From: Bacillota bacterium
Lineage (GTDB): Bacteria > Bacillota_I > Bacilli_A > RF39 > UBA660
Reading direction: 5' to 3'
Assembly (NCBI GenBank): GCA_015059245.1
Contig: SVAU01000008.1
Coordinates: forward strand, 1 to 64,000
DNA: 64,000 bases
In this document: one piece after another, positions 41,971-48,815 of the stretch
Numbering within the stretch: position 1 is the first letter of the stretch
Layout: each line of letters begins with the position of its first letter
The notes under the pieces: generated by a model
Seen by the model: only the letters and a program-made list of their open reading frames with translations
What the model was told of the DNA's origin: nothing
Databases searched by the model: none
Position numbers and translations under genes: made by a program

Positions 41971-42101
41971 TAATTAGCGATGAAGGAATTTACGACTCTG
42001 GAGCTAAAACGTAACTCGCGTTAAGAGATAAAGTGTATGATTAAGTTCATGAATTAAGGTGGTACCGCGCTATTGCGTCCTTATGATTCATGAACTTTTT
42101 T
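41971..42101 (+). promoter_or_regulatory. Very short T-box leader, tyrosine specific (specifier UAC)
   Basis: The T-box AAGGTGGTACCGCG (42055-42068), GCGTCCTT (42075-42082) and the terminator AAGTTCATGAAT (42043-42054) with ATTCATGAACTT (42086-42097) plus T-run are clear. The start-to-T-box distance is only about 85 bases. Stem I is reduced to TTAGC (41974-41978) with GCTAA (42003-42007) enclosing the probable specifier TAC (41991-41993). A small hairpin AACG/CGTT follows at 42008-42022. The distal stem I arm found in the leuS leader is missing. Confidence 0.85.
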
Positions 42102-42127
42102 TATTATATTAAGGGAGGATATTTAAA

Positions 42128-43369
42128 ATGAAAGAAATGACAAATTGGGAAGAATTACAATGGAGAGGCTTAGTAAAAGATGTAGCTGGAGACGATATAG
42201 CTGATAAGATTAATGGTGAACCTATTACTTTTTATTGGGGAACAGATCCAACAGCTGATAGTTTACATTTAGGTCATTATAGTTCTTTAGTTACTGCTAT
42301 GAGATTGATGAAAATGGGACATCATCCAATCTTATTATGTGGTGGAGCTACTGGTAGAATTGGGGATCCAAGACCAACTGCTGAAAGAGAAATTATAAGT
42401 ATAGAAACATTAAATAAAAATATTGAAGGTATTAGAAATCAAATAGATAGTTTATTTGGTGGTAAAGCGAAATTGGTTAATAACTATGATTGGTTTAAAG
42501 GATATGAATTCTTAGATTTCTTAAGAGATGTAGGTAAGTATATTAATGTTAATTATATGTTATCTAAAGATATAATTGATAGAAGATTAGAAACTGGTAT
42601 TACATATGCTGAATTTAGTTATATGTTAATTCAAGGATACGATTTCTTACATATGTATAGAGATATGAATTGTATAATGCAAGTAGAGGGTAGTGACCAA
42701 TGGGGAAATATTACTACTGGTATAGATTTAATTAGAAAAATAGAAGGAAAAGATGCTTATGCATTTACAATGCCTTTAATACTTGATTCTACAGGTAAGA
42801 AGTTTGGTAAGAGTGAAGGTAATGCTTTATGGTTAGATAAAACTAAGACTTCTAGTTATGAATTATATCAATACTTATTAAATACTGAAGATTCAATGGT
42901 AGAACATTATTTAAAAGTATTTACATTCTTAAAACCTCAAGAAATTATGGATATAGTTGAAGAACATAATAAAGAACCACATTTAAGATTAGCTCAAAAG
43001 AAGTTAGCAGAATGTATTATTACAGATATTCATGGTAAAGAAGATTACGAAAAAGCCGTTGCTATAAGTAATGCATTATTTGGTGGAGATTTAAGTGGAT
43101 TAACTGCTGAAGAAATACTTATAGGAATGAAAATGGTTCCTTCTATAAATATAAGTGGAGAAATTAAATTAATTGATTTACTTGTAGATAATGGTATTTG
43201 TACTTCTAGAAGAGAAGCTAGAGAAATGTTAGCAGCTAATGCTATATCTATTAATAATGAAAAATATACTGATGAAAATGCTGTTATAGATAAATCTATT
43301 GCTATAGATGGTAAAGTATTAGTAATTAGAAAAGGTAAAAAGAAACAATTTATAGGTATTTTTGAATAA
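42128..43369 (+). CDS. tyrS: Tyrosyl-tRNA synthetase
   Basis: The 413-residue class Ic enzyme charges tRNA(Tyr). It has the HIGH motif in TADSLHLGHYSSL, the tyrosine-binding SYMLIQGYDFLHMY, and QVEGSDQWGNITTG. The KMSKS equivalent is KKFGKSEGNAL. The C-terminal S4 RNA-binding domain is present (CTSRREAREMLAANAISIN). It is controlled by the very short T-box upstream. AGGGAGG precedes the ATG. Identity is certain. Confidence 0.97.
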   Translation: MKEMTNWEELQWRGLVKDVAGDDIADKINGEPITFYWGTDPTADSLHLGHYSSLVTAMRLMKMGHHPILLCGGATGRIGDPRPTAEREIISIETLNKNIEGIRNQIDSLFGGKAKLVNNYDWFKGYEFLDFLRDVGKYINVNYMLSKDIIDRRLETGITYAEFSYMLIQGYDFLHMYRDMNCIMQVEGSDQWGNITTGIDLIRKIEGKDAYAFTMPLILDSTGKKFGKSEGNALWLDKTKTSSYELYQYLLNTEDSMVEHYLKVFTFLKPQEIMDIVEEHNKEPHLRLAQKKLAECIITDIHGKEDYEKAVAISNALFGGDLSGLTAEEILIGMKMVPSINISGEIKLIDLLVDNGICTSRREAREMLAANAISINNEKYTDENAVIDKSIAIDGKVLVIRKGKKKQFIGIFE

Positions 43370-43370
43370 T

Positions 43371-43414
43371 AACAAAATAAAAACTCCGTTCATAGAATAT
43401 ATTGAAAGGAGTTT
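43371..43414 (+). promoter_or_regulatory. tyrS terminator hairpin containing a sigma-K-like promoter and the next gene's ribosome site
   Basis: AAACTCC (43381-43387) pairs with GGAGTTT (43408-43414), followed by more T, forming the terminator of tyrS. The right arm is the ribosome site AAAGGAG of the next gene. In the left flank and loop, AACA (43371-43374) and CATAGAATA (43391-43399) match the sigma-K pattern mACm-N16-CATAnnnTA. A transcript from it would begin near 43405, after the left arm, leaving the ribosome site free. Confidence 0.5.
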
Positions 43415-43419
43415 TTTTT

Positions 43420-43599
43420 ATGTACAATAATTATCAACCTGGATTTAATGATCAAAGATTTGGATTTATAGGACCATTTTTATTAGGAGGATTAATAGGA
43501 GGTACTGCTGTAGGAGTTTCTAGACCAAGACCTGTATTTGTTAATCCTGCTCCATATTATCCACCATATTATGGACCTAGACCACCTTACTATTATTAA
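43420..43599 (+). CDS. Small Pro/Tyr-rich protein, possible spore coat component
   Basis: The 59-residue protein begins MYNNYQPGFNDQRFGFIGPF, has a short Gly-rich hydrophobic stretch (LLGGLIGGTAVGV) and a tail of PYYPPYYGPRPPYYY. This composition is typical of small coat or exosporium proteins in Bacilli. AAAGGAG at 43405-43411 supports ATG 43420. A sigma-K-like promoter just upstream fits late mother-cell expression. No formal family recognised. Its 3' end overlaps the convergent SEDS gene by 23 bases. Confidence 0.65.
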   Translation: MYNNYQPGFNDQRFGFIGPFLLGGLIGGTAVGVSRPRPVFVNPAPYYPPYYGPRPPYYY

Positions 43600-44620
43600 T
43601 AGATATACCTATTAGAGTATATAGTGTTACTAGGTATGAACCTCCATATGATATGAATGGTAGTGGTATACCTATTATTGGTACTATTGATAAATTCATA
43701 AATATATTATAAAAAGTTTGAAATAATAACGTATTTAATATTATGAAATTAATAATATTAGATATGTTTTTTTTATTAGTTATCTTTTTTATGTAATAAA
43801 GTAATATGAATAAATAAGATAGTACGATAAACGGAAAGGAGAGTGGGTATTTACTTATTATTGCGGAGAATATGAAGTCATTATGATTTTCTGGTATATA
43901 TATTAGTTTTTTAGCTCCGATAGATATAAGTGAGTTGGTTGTTTGAATATTATTTTGTTCTTTAAAAGATATTAGACGATCTATTCTATAGAATATATTA
44001 GTTCCGTAAATATTTATTAGTATATCTTTATTTATGAAATATAGATATATGTTTAGTAATAAAAAGATGCTTATTATTGTAGATATTATTAATAATGGTT
44101 TCTTTTTTATTTTAGTGAATTTTAAAGTAGATAGAAATATAATTATATAAAATATTATTGCTCCAGTATCTGGTTCTAAGAAGGTAAGAATAGATGGAAT
44201 AATAGTTATTAAAGCTATATAAAATATATTTTTCTTTTTAATAATTAAATATGGTAGATAGATAGAAAGTATTAACTTAGTTATTTCACTTGGTTGAATA
44301 GATATTCCAGCCATATGTAACCAGGCTTTTGAACCGTTTATTTCTTTACCAATTATTAATACTATGGTTAGTAATAACAAAGATAGTAGATATAAAATAT
44401 TAATGAACTTTAAAATAAATTTAAAGTTTATTTTTGATGTAATAAATAATAGTATGTAACTAATAGATAAGTATAATAAGTGTTTATTTATGTATGGTGT
44501 GCTTGATAGATAGATGATACTTATTATATTTAGAATAATAATTGGTATTAATATAATGTATTTGTTTTTAGATAAAGTTTTCATATTATTATGATTGTCA
44601 AAATATAAATTATTATACAT
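43577..44620 (-). CDS. FtsW/RodA/SpoVE family (SEDS) glycosyltransferase
   Basis: The 347-residue protein has about ten transmembrane helices and the SEDS motifs INGSKAWLHMAGISIQPSEITK, EPDTGA (with the conserved Asp) and GIPLPFISYGGS. SEDS proteins polymerise lipid II into peptidoglycan strands with a class B PBP partner, in division (FtsW), elongation (RodA) or the spore cortex (SpoVE). It is somewhat short and diverged, and no PBP gene is adjacent, so which role applies is open; nearby spore-type genes make a SpoVE-like role possible. An internal ATG at 44584 is an alternative start; neither start has a clear ribosome site. Confidence 0.85.
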   Translation of the reverse strand: MYNNLYFDNHNNMKTLSKNKYIILIPIIILNIISIIYLSSTPYINKHLLYLSISYILLFITSKINFKFILKFINILYLLSLLLLTIVLIIGKEINGSKAWLHMAGISIQPSEITKLILSIYLPYLIIKKKNIFYIALITIIPSILTFLEPDTGAIIFYIIIFLSTLKFTKIKKKPLLIISTIISIFLLLNIYLYFINKDILINIYGTNIFYRIDRLISFKEQNNIQTTNSLISIGAKKLIYIPENHNDFIFSAIISKYPLSFPFIVLSYLFILLYYIKKITNKKNISNIINFIILNTLLFQTFYNIFMNLSIVPIIGIPLPFISYGGSYLVTLYTLIGISINNSKVV

Positions 44621-44642
44621 ATAGTAGAATAGGAGGGATATA

Positions 44643-44918
44643 GTGAAATTACCTAGTGTTTATGCAAATGTAGTTGGTAAACAAATAAATAATAATAGTA
44701 ATTATTATAGGAGTCGAGATGATGTATCGGTTGATTTATCTAATCTCAAGGCGTTATTTGATAGAAATGGATTTGGAGATAGGATTAATGTAGAAATAAA
44801 AACTAGTGATGGCGTTAAATTAGAGAAACTTGTATTATGTAAAAATAATTATTTTGTTACTATTGATAATAGAAAAATATATTTTGATTCTATATTAGAA
44901 TATAAAATAAAAAAATAG
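44643..44918 (+). CDS. Small hypothetical protein
   Basis: The 91-residue soluble protein starts at GTG 44643 with AGGAGGG at good distance. It is mixed alpha/beta and rich in Asn, Asp and Lys (VGKQINNNSNYYRSRDDVSV). No domain recognised. It is divergently transcribed from the SEDS gene and ends at a bidirectional terminator shared with the EIIB-like gene. Confidence 0.65.
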   Translation: MKLPSVYANVVGKQINNNSNYYRSRDDVSVDLSNLKALFDRNGFGDRINVEIKTSDGVKLEKLVLCKNNYFVTIDNRKIYFDSILEYKIKK

Positions 44919-44933
44919 ACGTTTGTCTATTTT
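44912..44933. terminator. Bidirectional terminator between convergent genes
   Basis: AAAATAGAC (44912-44920) pairs with GTCTATTTT (44925-44933) around GTTT. Confidence 0.88.
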
Positions 44934-45244
44934 ATTATATCTTTTATGCAATCTTTTAATTGTTTTGCATCTTTACCAAATATTATCTTTAATTGGTTGT
45001 CTATTTCAACAATACCTTTAGCACCTAATTTTTGAATTGCTGGTTTGTCTACTTTAGTTACGTCTTTTAAGATTACTTTAAATCTTGACATATTGCATTC
45101 TGCATTAATTATGTTATCTTTTCCACCTAAGTATTTAATTAATTTATTTACTTCTGAAGAAAAATCTTTTTGATTAATCTTTATAACTACTAGAGCTATT
45201 ATTATTAAAACTGCCAATATAATAATATATTGTAACCATTCCAT
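44927..45244 (-). CDS. Membrane-tethered orphan PTS EIIB (glucose family) domain
   Basis: The 105-residue protein has one N-terminal transmembrane helix (YIIILAVLIIIALVVIKI) and then an EIIB domain: LIKYLGGKDNIINAECNMSRFKVILKD, with the Cys at the usual phosphorylation site, and LGAKGIVEIDNQLKIIFG. Normally EIIB is fused to an EIIC channel or lies next to one; no EIIC is present here. The usual C-x-TRLR after the Cys is changed to CNMSRFK. It may take part in phosphotransfer regulation instead of sugar uptake, which is inference. Single gene. Confidence 0.8.
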   Translation of the reverse strand: MEWLQYIIILAVLIIIALVVIKINQKDFSSEVNKLIKYLGGKDNIINAECNMSRFKVILKDVTKVDKPAIQKLGAKGIVEIDNQLKIIFGKDAKQLKDCIKDIIK

Positions 45245-45304
45245 ATCATCACCTCTTTAAATTATACTATAAAAGTTATAAAAATAAAAGGGTGTTGATT
45301 TTAG

Positions 45305-45332
45305 CACTATTTTTTTTATTATACATAAATTA
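45305..45332 (+). promoter_or_regulatory. Sigma-K-like promoter of the CotZ-like gene
   Basis: CAC (45305-45307) and CATAAATTA (45324-45332) match the AC-N16-CATAnnnTA pattern of Bacillus sigma-K promoters. A preceding hairpin with GTGTT (45292-45296) and AGCAC (45303-45307) followed by T overlaps the -35. AT-rich sequence makes chance matches likely. Confidence 0.45.
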
Positions 45333-45361
45333 ATAGTGAGATATAAGAAAGGGTGAAGAAG

Positions 45362-45790
45362 ATGTGTAATGAAAAGGATACTAATTGTATTGCTGAAATA
45401 TTAGGAGTTATCTTGGTGTTACAACAAAATGTATGTGGTGATAGTTGTTTAGATTCTTGTGATAGACCTATGCTTGGTGGAGGACCTACTTGTTTAGCTT
45501 GTAATACTAGACCTGTAATGATATATACTTGTGGTGGTGGTAATGTACCTTGGAGTATGCCTACTACGAAAGATTCTACTGCTACATGTGATGGTGATAC
45601 TGATGGATGTTCAAATGTATTTAGGGTAGAGAAGTTAGAAGGTAATTGTTGTACATTTAGAGTATTACAAGATAATCCTGATACTACTAGTTTATATCCA
45701 TATACTGCTACTAATTCAGTTTTTACTATTAGTTTAGATTGTATTTGTGCATTAAGATGTTTAACTGATACATATGTAGAATGTATTTAA
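45362..45790 (+). CDS. CotY/CotZ-like spore coat protein
   Basis: The 142-residue Cys-rich protein (about 16 Cys) has the order of CotZ-type coat proteins: CIAEILGVILVLQQNVCGDSC near the start and a middle TCGGGN segment. It then has NVFRVEKLEGNCCTFRVLQ, and SLDCICALRCL at the end. CotY and CotZ form disulfide-linked outer crust layers of Bacillus spores. ATG 45362 follows AAAGGGTGAAG; a GTG three codons upstream is also in frame. A sigma-K-like promoter lies at 45305-45332. It is good evidence that this lineage makes or recently made spores. Confidence 0.75.
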   Translation: MCNEKDTNCIAEILGVILVLQQNVCGDSCLDSCDRPMLGGGPTCLACNTRPVMIYTCGGGNVPWSMPTTKDSTATCDGDTDGCSNVFRVEKLEGNCCTFRVLQDNPDTTSLYPYTATNSVFTISLDCICALRCLTDTYVECI

Positions 45791-45791
45791 A

Positions 45792-45824
45792 CAAAATAAA
45801 AAGTGCTTATGCACTTTTATTTTG
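45792..45824. terminator. Long bidirectional terminator
   Basis: ACAAAATAAAAAGTGC region (45791-45806) pairs with GCACTTTTATTTTG (45811-45824) with one bulged base; loop TTAT. Confidence 0.9.
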
Positions 45825-46812
45825 TTTTATATAGTCTATAAAGATTTATAGATGGAGGATTAAGGAATCTTGCATTTAATCCAGTTGTTCCTAATCCGTT
45901 AGATATGTATAAGTCTGTATTTTTGATTTTTTGATAATCTTCGAAGTATTTTGTACTATTAGTTGGTAGCATTAGTGGTTTTGTGAATTTTAAATCTATG
46001 CTACCACCTAATGAGTGTCCACTAAGTACTATGTTTGGATTATAGTTAATGAATTTATCTATTGAATCTGGTTCATGTGTTAAAACTAGTTTAAAGTAAT
46101 TAGTAGGATCTTGATTATCTATGAAATCAGTTAAGATTGTATAATTTGGTTTTGTTATTGTTGGATTGTAACCGGCTATTAGAATAGGTGTTGTGTCTTT
46201 GTAATATAATGGTATTGATTTATTATCAAGAATAGTGAATCCGCTTTTTGTCATTATTTCTTGATATTTTTTGTTGTCTAAGTCTTCATCACCAAATATT
46301 GCATATTTGTATAGAGAACATTTTAGACTGCTTAGATAAGTAGTTAGTTCTTCTTCAGTATTTTGGGTTAATGAGATGTTTTTGTCTAATAAATCGCCTG
46401 TAAATACTATTATATCTGGTTTTAATTCGTTTATTTTGTTTGTTATTCTTTCTAGTTGTTTTTTATTAATTGTTGTACCATAATGTATATCTGAAAATTG
46501 TACTATTTTAGTTCCATGGAATGAATCAGGTATTAGTTTTGATTCTATTTTGTATTCTTTTATATTAATAAACTTTGGTTCTATCATGGTACTATATGAT
46601 ATTAGTATAATTATAGTTATTATAATAGTAAGTATAATTTTATTAAGTAGGGGATGTTGTTCTTTAGTTTTTTGTTCTTTTTGTTCTTTTTGTTCTGGAA
46701 CTTTTTTAGGTTCTTTTTTTATGACTTTTATTTCTTTAGTTTCTTCAACGTCTTCTACTTCAATTTCATCTCTATATCTATCTGATCTTCTTCTTATTTG
46801 TTCTTCAGCCAT
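45817..46812 (-). CDS. Membrane-anchored metallophosphoesterase-like protein with altered metal site
   Basis: The 331-residue protein has a charged cytoplasmic N-terminus (about residues 1-54), one transmembrane helix (56-74), then an extracellular calcineurin-like domain. Motifs: FSDIH (Asp108, His110), VFTGDLLD (Asp140) and LTHEPD (His246). Two motifs are changed: the usual GNHE/D is GDED (174-177), and the usual GHTH is GHSL (265-268), so the last His ligand is lost. The relatives (YkuE type) cleave phosphodiesters. Activity here is doubtful. It is third in a minus-strand operon with the thioredoxin-like and CPBP genes. Confidence 0.82.
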   Translation of the reverse strand: MAEEQIRRRSDRYRDEIEVEDVEETKEIKVIKKEPKKVPEQKEQKEQKTKEQHPLLNKIILTIIITIIILISYSTMIEPKFINIKEYKIESKLIPDSFHGTKIVQFSDIHYGTTINKKQLERITNKINELKPDIIVFTGDLLDKNISLTQNTEEELTTYLSSLKCSLYKYAIFGDEDLDNKKYQEIMTKSGFTILDNKSIPLYYKDTTPILIAGYNPTITKPNYTILTDFIDNQDPTNYFKLVLTHEPDSIDKFINYNPNIVLSGHSLGGSIDLKFTKPLMLPTNSTKYFEDYQKIKNTDLYISNGLGTTGLNARFLNPPSINLYRLYKTK

Positions 46813-46823
46813 ATTTTACCTCC

Positions 46824-47501
46824 TTATAAAAACATGAATATTTCTATTATAGCTATTGTATTATGTAATGCGTGTATTAACATTGTACCTAGTATGTTGT
46901 TATGTTTTTTATAAGCATATCCAAATGCTATACCTACTGTACTGTAAGGGATTATATGAAGTATCATTGGTAAGTCCTGAAGATTAGTTAATGATGATAC
47001 TACATGTATTCCTCCAAATATTAGTCCTGTTGTAATTGCAAATATATGTTTATTATCTGTGAAGTTTTTAAAACTTCTTCTAAATACTAATTCTTCTGTT
47101 ATAGGAGCGAGTATGATTGCTATTAATGATTGAATAATAGGGGCATTTTTAAATAATGATATATTTTGTTCTTGATTTGTTGCTGTACCTATATTTAATG
47201 ATGTTAATATCATAGAACTTAGTAGCATTAACCCGAATCCTATTAGCCAGTATTTTATAGTTGTTTTTAAAATAGTTTTATAGTTCTTTTTTAAATCTTT
47301 TAAATCGTTTAGTAGTGATTTTCTATAATATACGATATATGTTATTGCCATTCCTATAAATACAAAAAAATACACTGTACTTTCTGATATTTTATTTTTT
47401 ATTAATAAATAAGAAAAAGGCATACAGTATATGACTTGTATTAAAAAATAAGAACATATTACTATTATACCTTTTATAAATTCTTTGAAATCAAATTTCA
47501 T
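46824..47501 (-). CDS. CPBP-family intramembrane metalloprotease
   Basis: The 225-residue protein has six to seven transmembrane helices and the CPBP (Abi) motifs EELVFRR (glutamate pair with Arg), FGGIHVV and HALHNTIAI (His residues). These resemble the Rce1/MroQ type peptidases that cleave within the membrane, often for peptide pheromone or bacteriocin maturation or immunity. It lies 11 bases before the metallophosphoesterase-like gene and 17 bases after the thioredoxin-like gene. The substrate is unknown. Confidence 0.88.
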   Translation of the reverse strand: MKFDFKEFIKGIIVICSYFLIQVIYCMPFSYLLIKNKISESTVYFFVFIGMAITYIVYYRKSLLNDLKDLKKNYKTILKTTIKYWLIGFGLMLLSSMILTSLNIGTATNQEQNISLFKNAPIIQSLIAIILAPITEELVFRRSFKNFTDNKHIFAITTGLIFGGIHVVSSLTNLQDLPMILHIIPYSTVGIAFGYAYKKHNNILGTMLIHALHNTIAIIEIFMFL

Positions 47502-47518
47502 TGTTTAACACCTCTTTA

Positions 47519-47971
47519 TTATTTGATATAACCTAGGTATTTTAATTTTCTTACGATTTCTTCTTCTGATTGAGCTCCTACTAGTCTATGAGATGAGTTT
47601 ATTTCTTGTCCATCTTTTATGAATACTATTGTAGGTGTGTTGCTTACGTTTGCTATATCATTAATTTTTGCTCTTTCGGATTTGTCTAGTTTATCTAGAA
47701 CTATTTCATAACCATAGAAGTTTTGTTTTGCTAAAATTCTTTTTAATTTTGGCTTGAATTCATGACAATGTCCGCAAGTTGATTGTGTGTACATAAGAAG
47801 GAATGACTCTTTATTGTTGATTTTTTCTTCTAATTCTTTATAGCTTAATTCTATTAGGTAAGAGTTTTCTATTTCTTGTTGTTTATTCAATGTTATAGCT
47901 GCATATATTATTGCTACGATTGCGCCTATTGATAGGGCTAGTCCTATAAAAATTAATAATTTCTTTTTCAT
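47519..47971 (-). CDS. Membrane-anchored thioredoxin-like protein
   Basis: The 150-residue protein has an N-terminal signal anchor (LLIFIGLALSIGAIVAIIYA), then a thioredoxin-like domain with YTQSTCGHCHEFKPKL (CGHC active site) and the cis-Pro loop NTPTIVFI. It should act outside the membrane in disulfide exchange. ATG 47971 (MKKKLLIF) follows GGTGATAA and is preferred over an upstream GTG/ATG. It is the first gene of the operon. Its nearness to the Cys-containing giant Tad-locus protein suggests a possible role in folding it, which is inference. Confidence 0.85.
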   Translation of the reverse strand: MKKKLLIFIGLALSIGAIVAIIYAAITLNKQQEIENSYLIELSYKELEEKINNKESFLLMYTQSTCGHCHEFKPKLKRILAKQNFYGYEIVLDKLDKSERAKINDIANVSNTPTIVFIKDGQEINSSHRLVGAQSEEEIVRKLKYLGYIK

Positions 47972-48023
47972 ATTTATCACCATTCATAATATATCATATT
48001 AGAAAAAATACTTCAATTTAATA

Positions 48024-48052
48024 TTGTTATTTTGTTTTCTTAATGGTAAAAT
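48024..48052 (+). promoter_or_regulatory. Promoter of the Tad-type locus
   Basis: TTGTTA (48024-48029) and TAAAAT (48047-48052) have 17-base spacing; TGG before the -10 makes it extended. Transcription would start near 48059. Confidence 0.65.
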
Positions 48053-48080
48053 TATAGATAGAAAATAAGGTTGGTGCATT

Positions 48081-48815
48081 ATGAAAAAAGAAAAGATTTT
48101 TTTAATGATAATAATGGCTGTTAGTATGCTTATGTTTACTAGCACTGTTTTTGCTGAAGAAAAAGAAAAAACTTGTACAGCGATGCAATTAGGAGAACTT
48201 AGAGAGATTGCTTCTAATGTTAAGGTAACTTATGTTGTTAAAACAAAAGTAGAAAACACTGGAGAAGATATTGAAACTGGTGCTACTAGTTATACAGCTA
48301 GGTATGTTGATATTAAGGTATATAACATGCATAGTAAAATTTACCTTGATGTAAAGAATGATATTAATTTCAGTACTGTTGCTTCTGTTGCAAATTTAGC
48401 TAAGGATGGAACTTTAACTTTTAGACAAAATATGATTGACAAGAAAGTTAATTATGAATTTAAAGTAATGTCTGATGAATATGGTTGTCATGGTAAGGTA
48501 CTAAGAACTATAAAGTTATCATTACCAATATATAACTCTTATTCTGAACTAGAAATTTGCTCTGAAATCCCAGAATATTATTTATGTCAAGAGTTTGTTA
48601 CTTCACCTGTTGATGGTGCGACATTCTATGATAAGGTTGATGCTTATAAAGCTAAATTACTTGAACAAGGTGGAGATGGTCAAGAAGATAATACTGGTAC
48701 TATAAATAAAACGTTTGCTAGTGCCTCTAAATATAAATACTTGATTGTTGGTATAATTGTTGCTCTCGGTGTTGTAATAACAGTTGTGATAATAAAAAGA
48801 AAGGAAAATGCATAA
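48081..48815 (+). CDS. Surface protein with C-terminal membrane anchor, first gene of the Tad-type locus
   Basis: The 244-residue protein has a signal peptide (MKKEKIFLMIIMAVSMLMF and on, cleavage near VFAEE), an extracellular beta domain with two to four Cys, and a transmembrane helix at residues 216-238 (YLIVGIIVALGVVITVVIII) followed by KRKENA. The stop overlaps the giant gene start by one base (TAATG), which points to coupled production; it may serve as the membrane anchor for the giant protein, which has none. No family recognised. Confidence 0.7.
   Translation: MKKEKIFLMIIMAVSMLMFTSTVFAEEKEKTCTAMQLGELREIASNVKVTYVVKTKVENTGEDIETGATSYTARYVDIKVYNMHSKIYLDVKNDINFSTVASVANLAKDGTLTFRQNMIDKKVNYEFKVMSDEYGCHGKVLRTIKLSLPIYNSYSELEICSEIPEYYLCQEFVTSPVDGATFYDKVDAYKAKLLEQGGDGQEDNTGTINKTFASASKYKYLIVGIIVALGVVITVVIIKRKENA

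Noticed and set aside
45291..45319. Hairpin with T-run upstream of the CotZ-like gene, considered as a small RNA terminator
   Set aside because: The stem is about six pairs including G-T pairs and overlaps the proposed sigma-K-like -35. Without a transcript it is not called separately.
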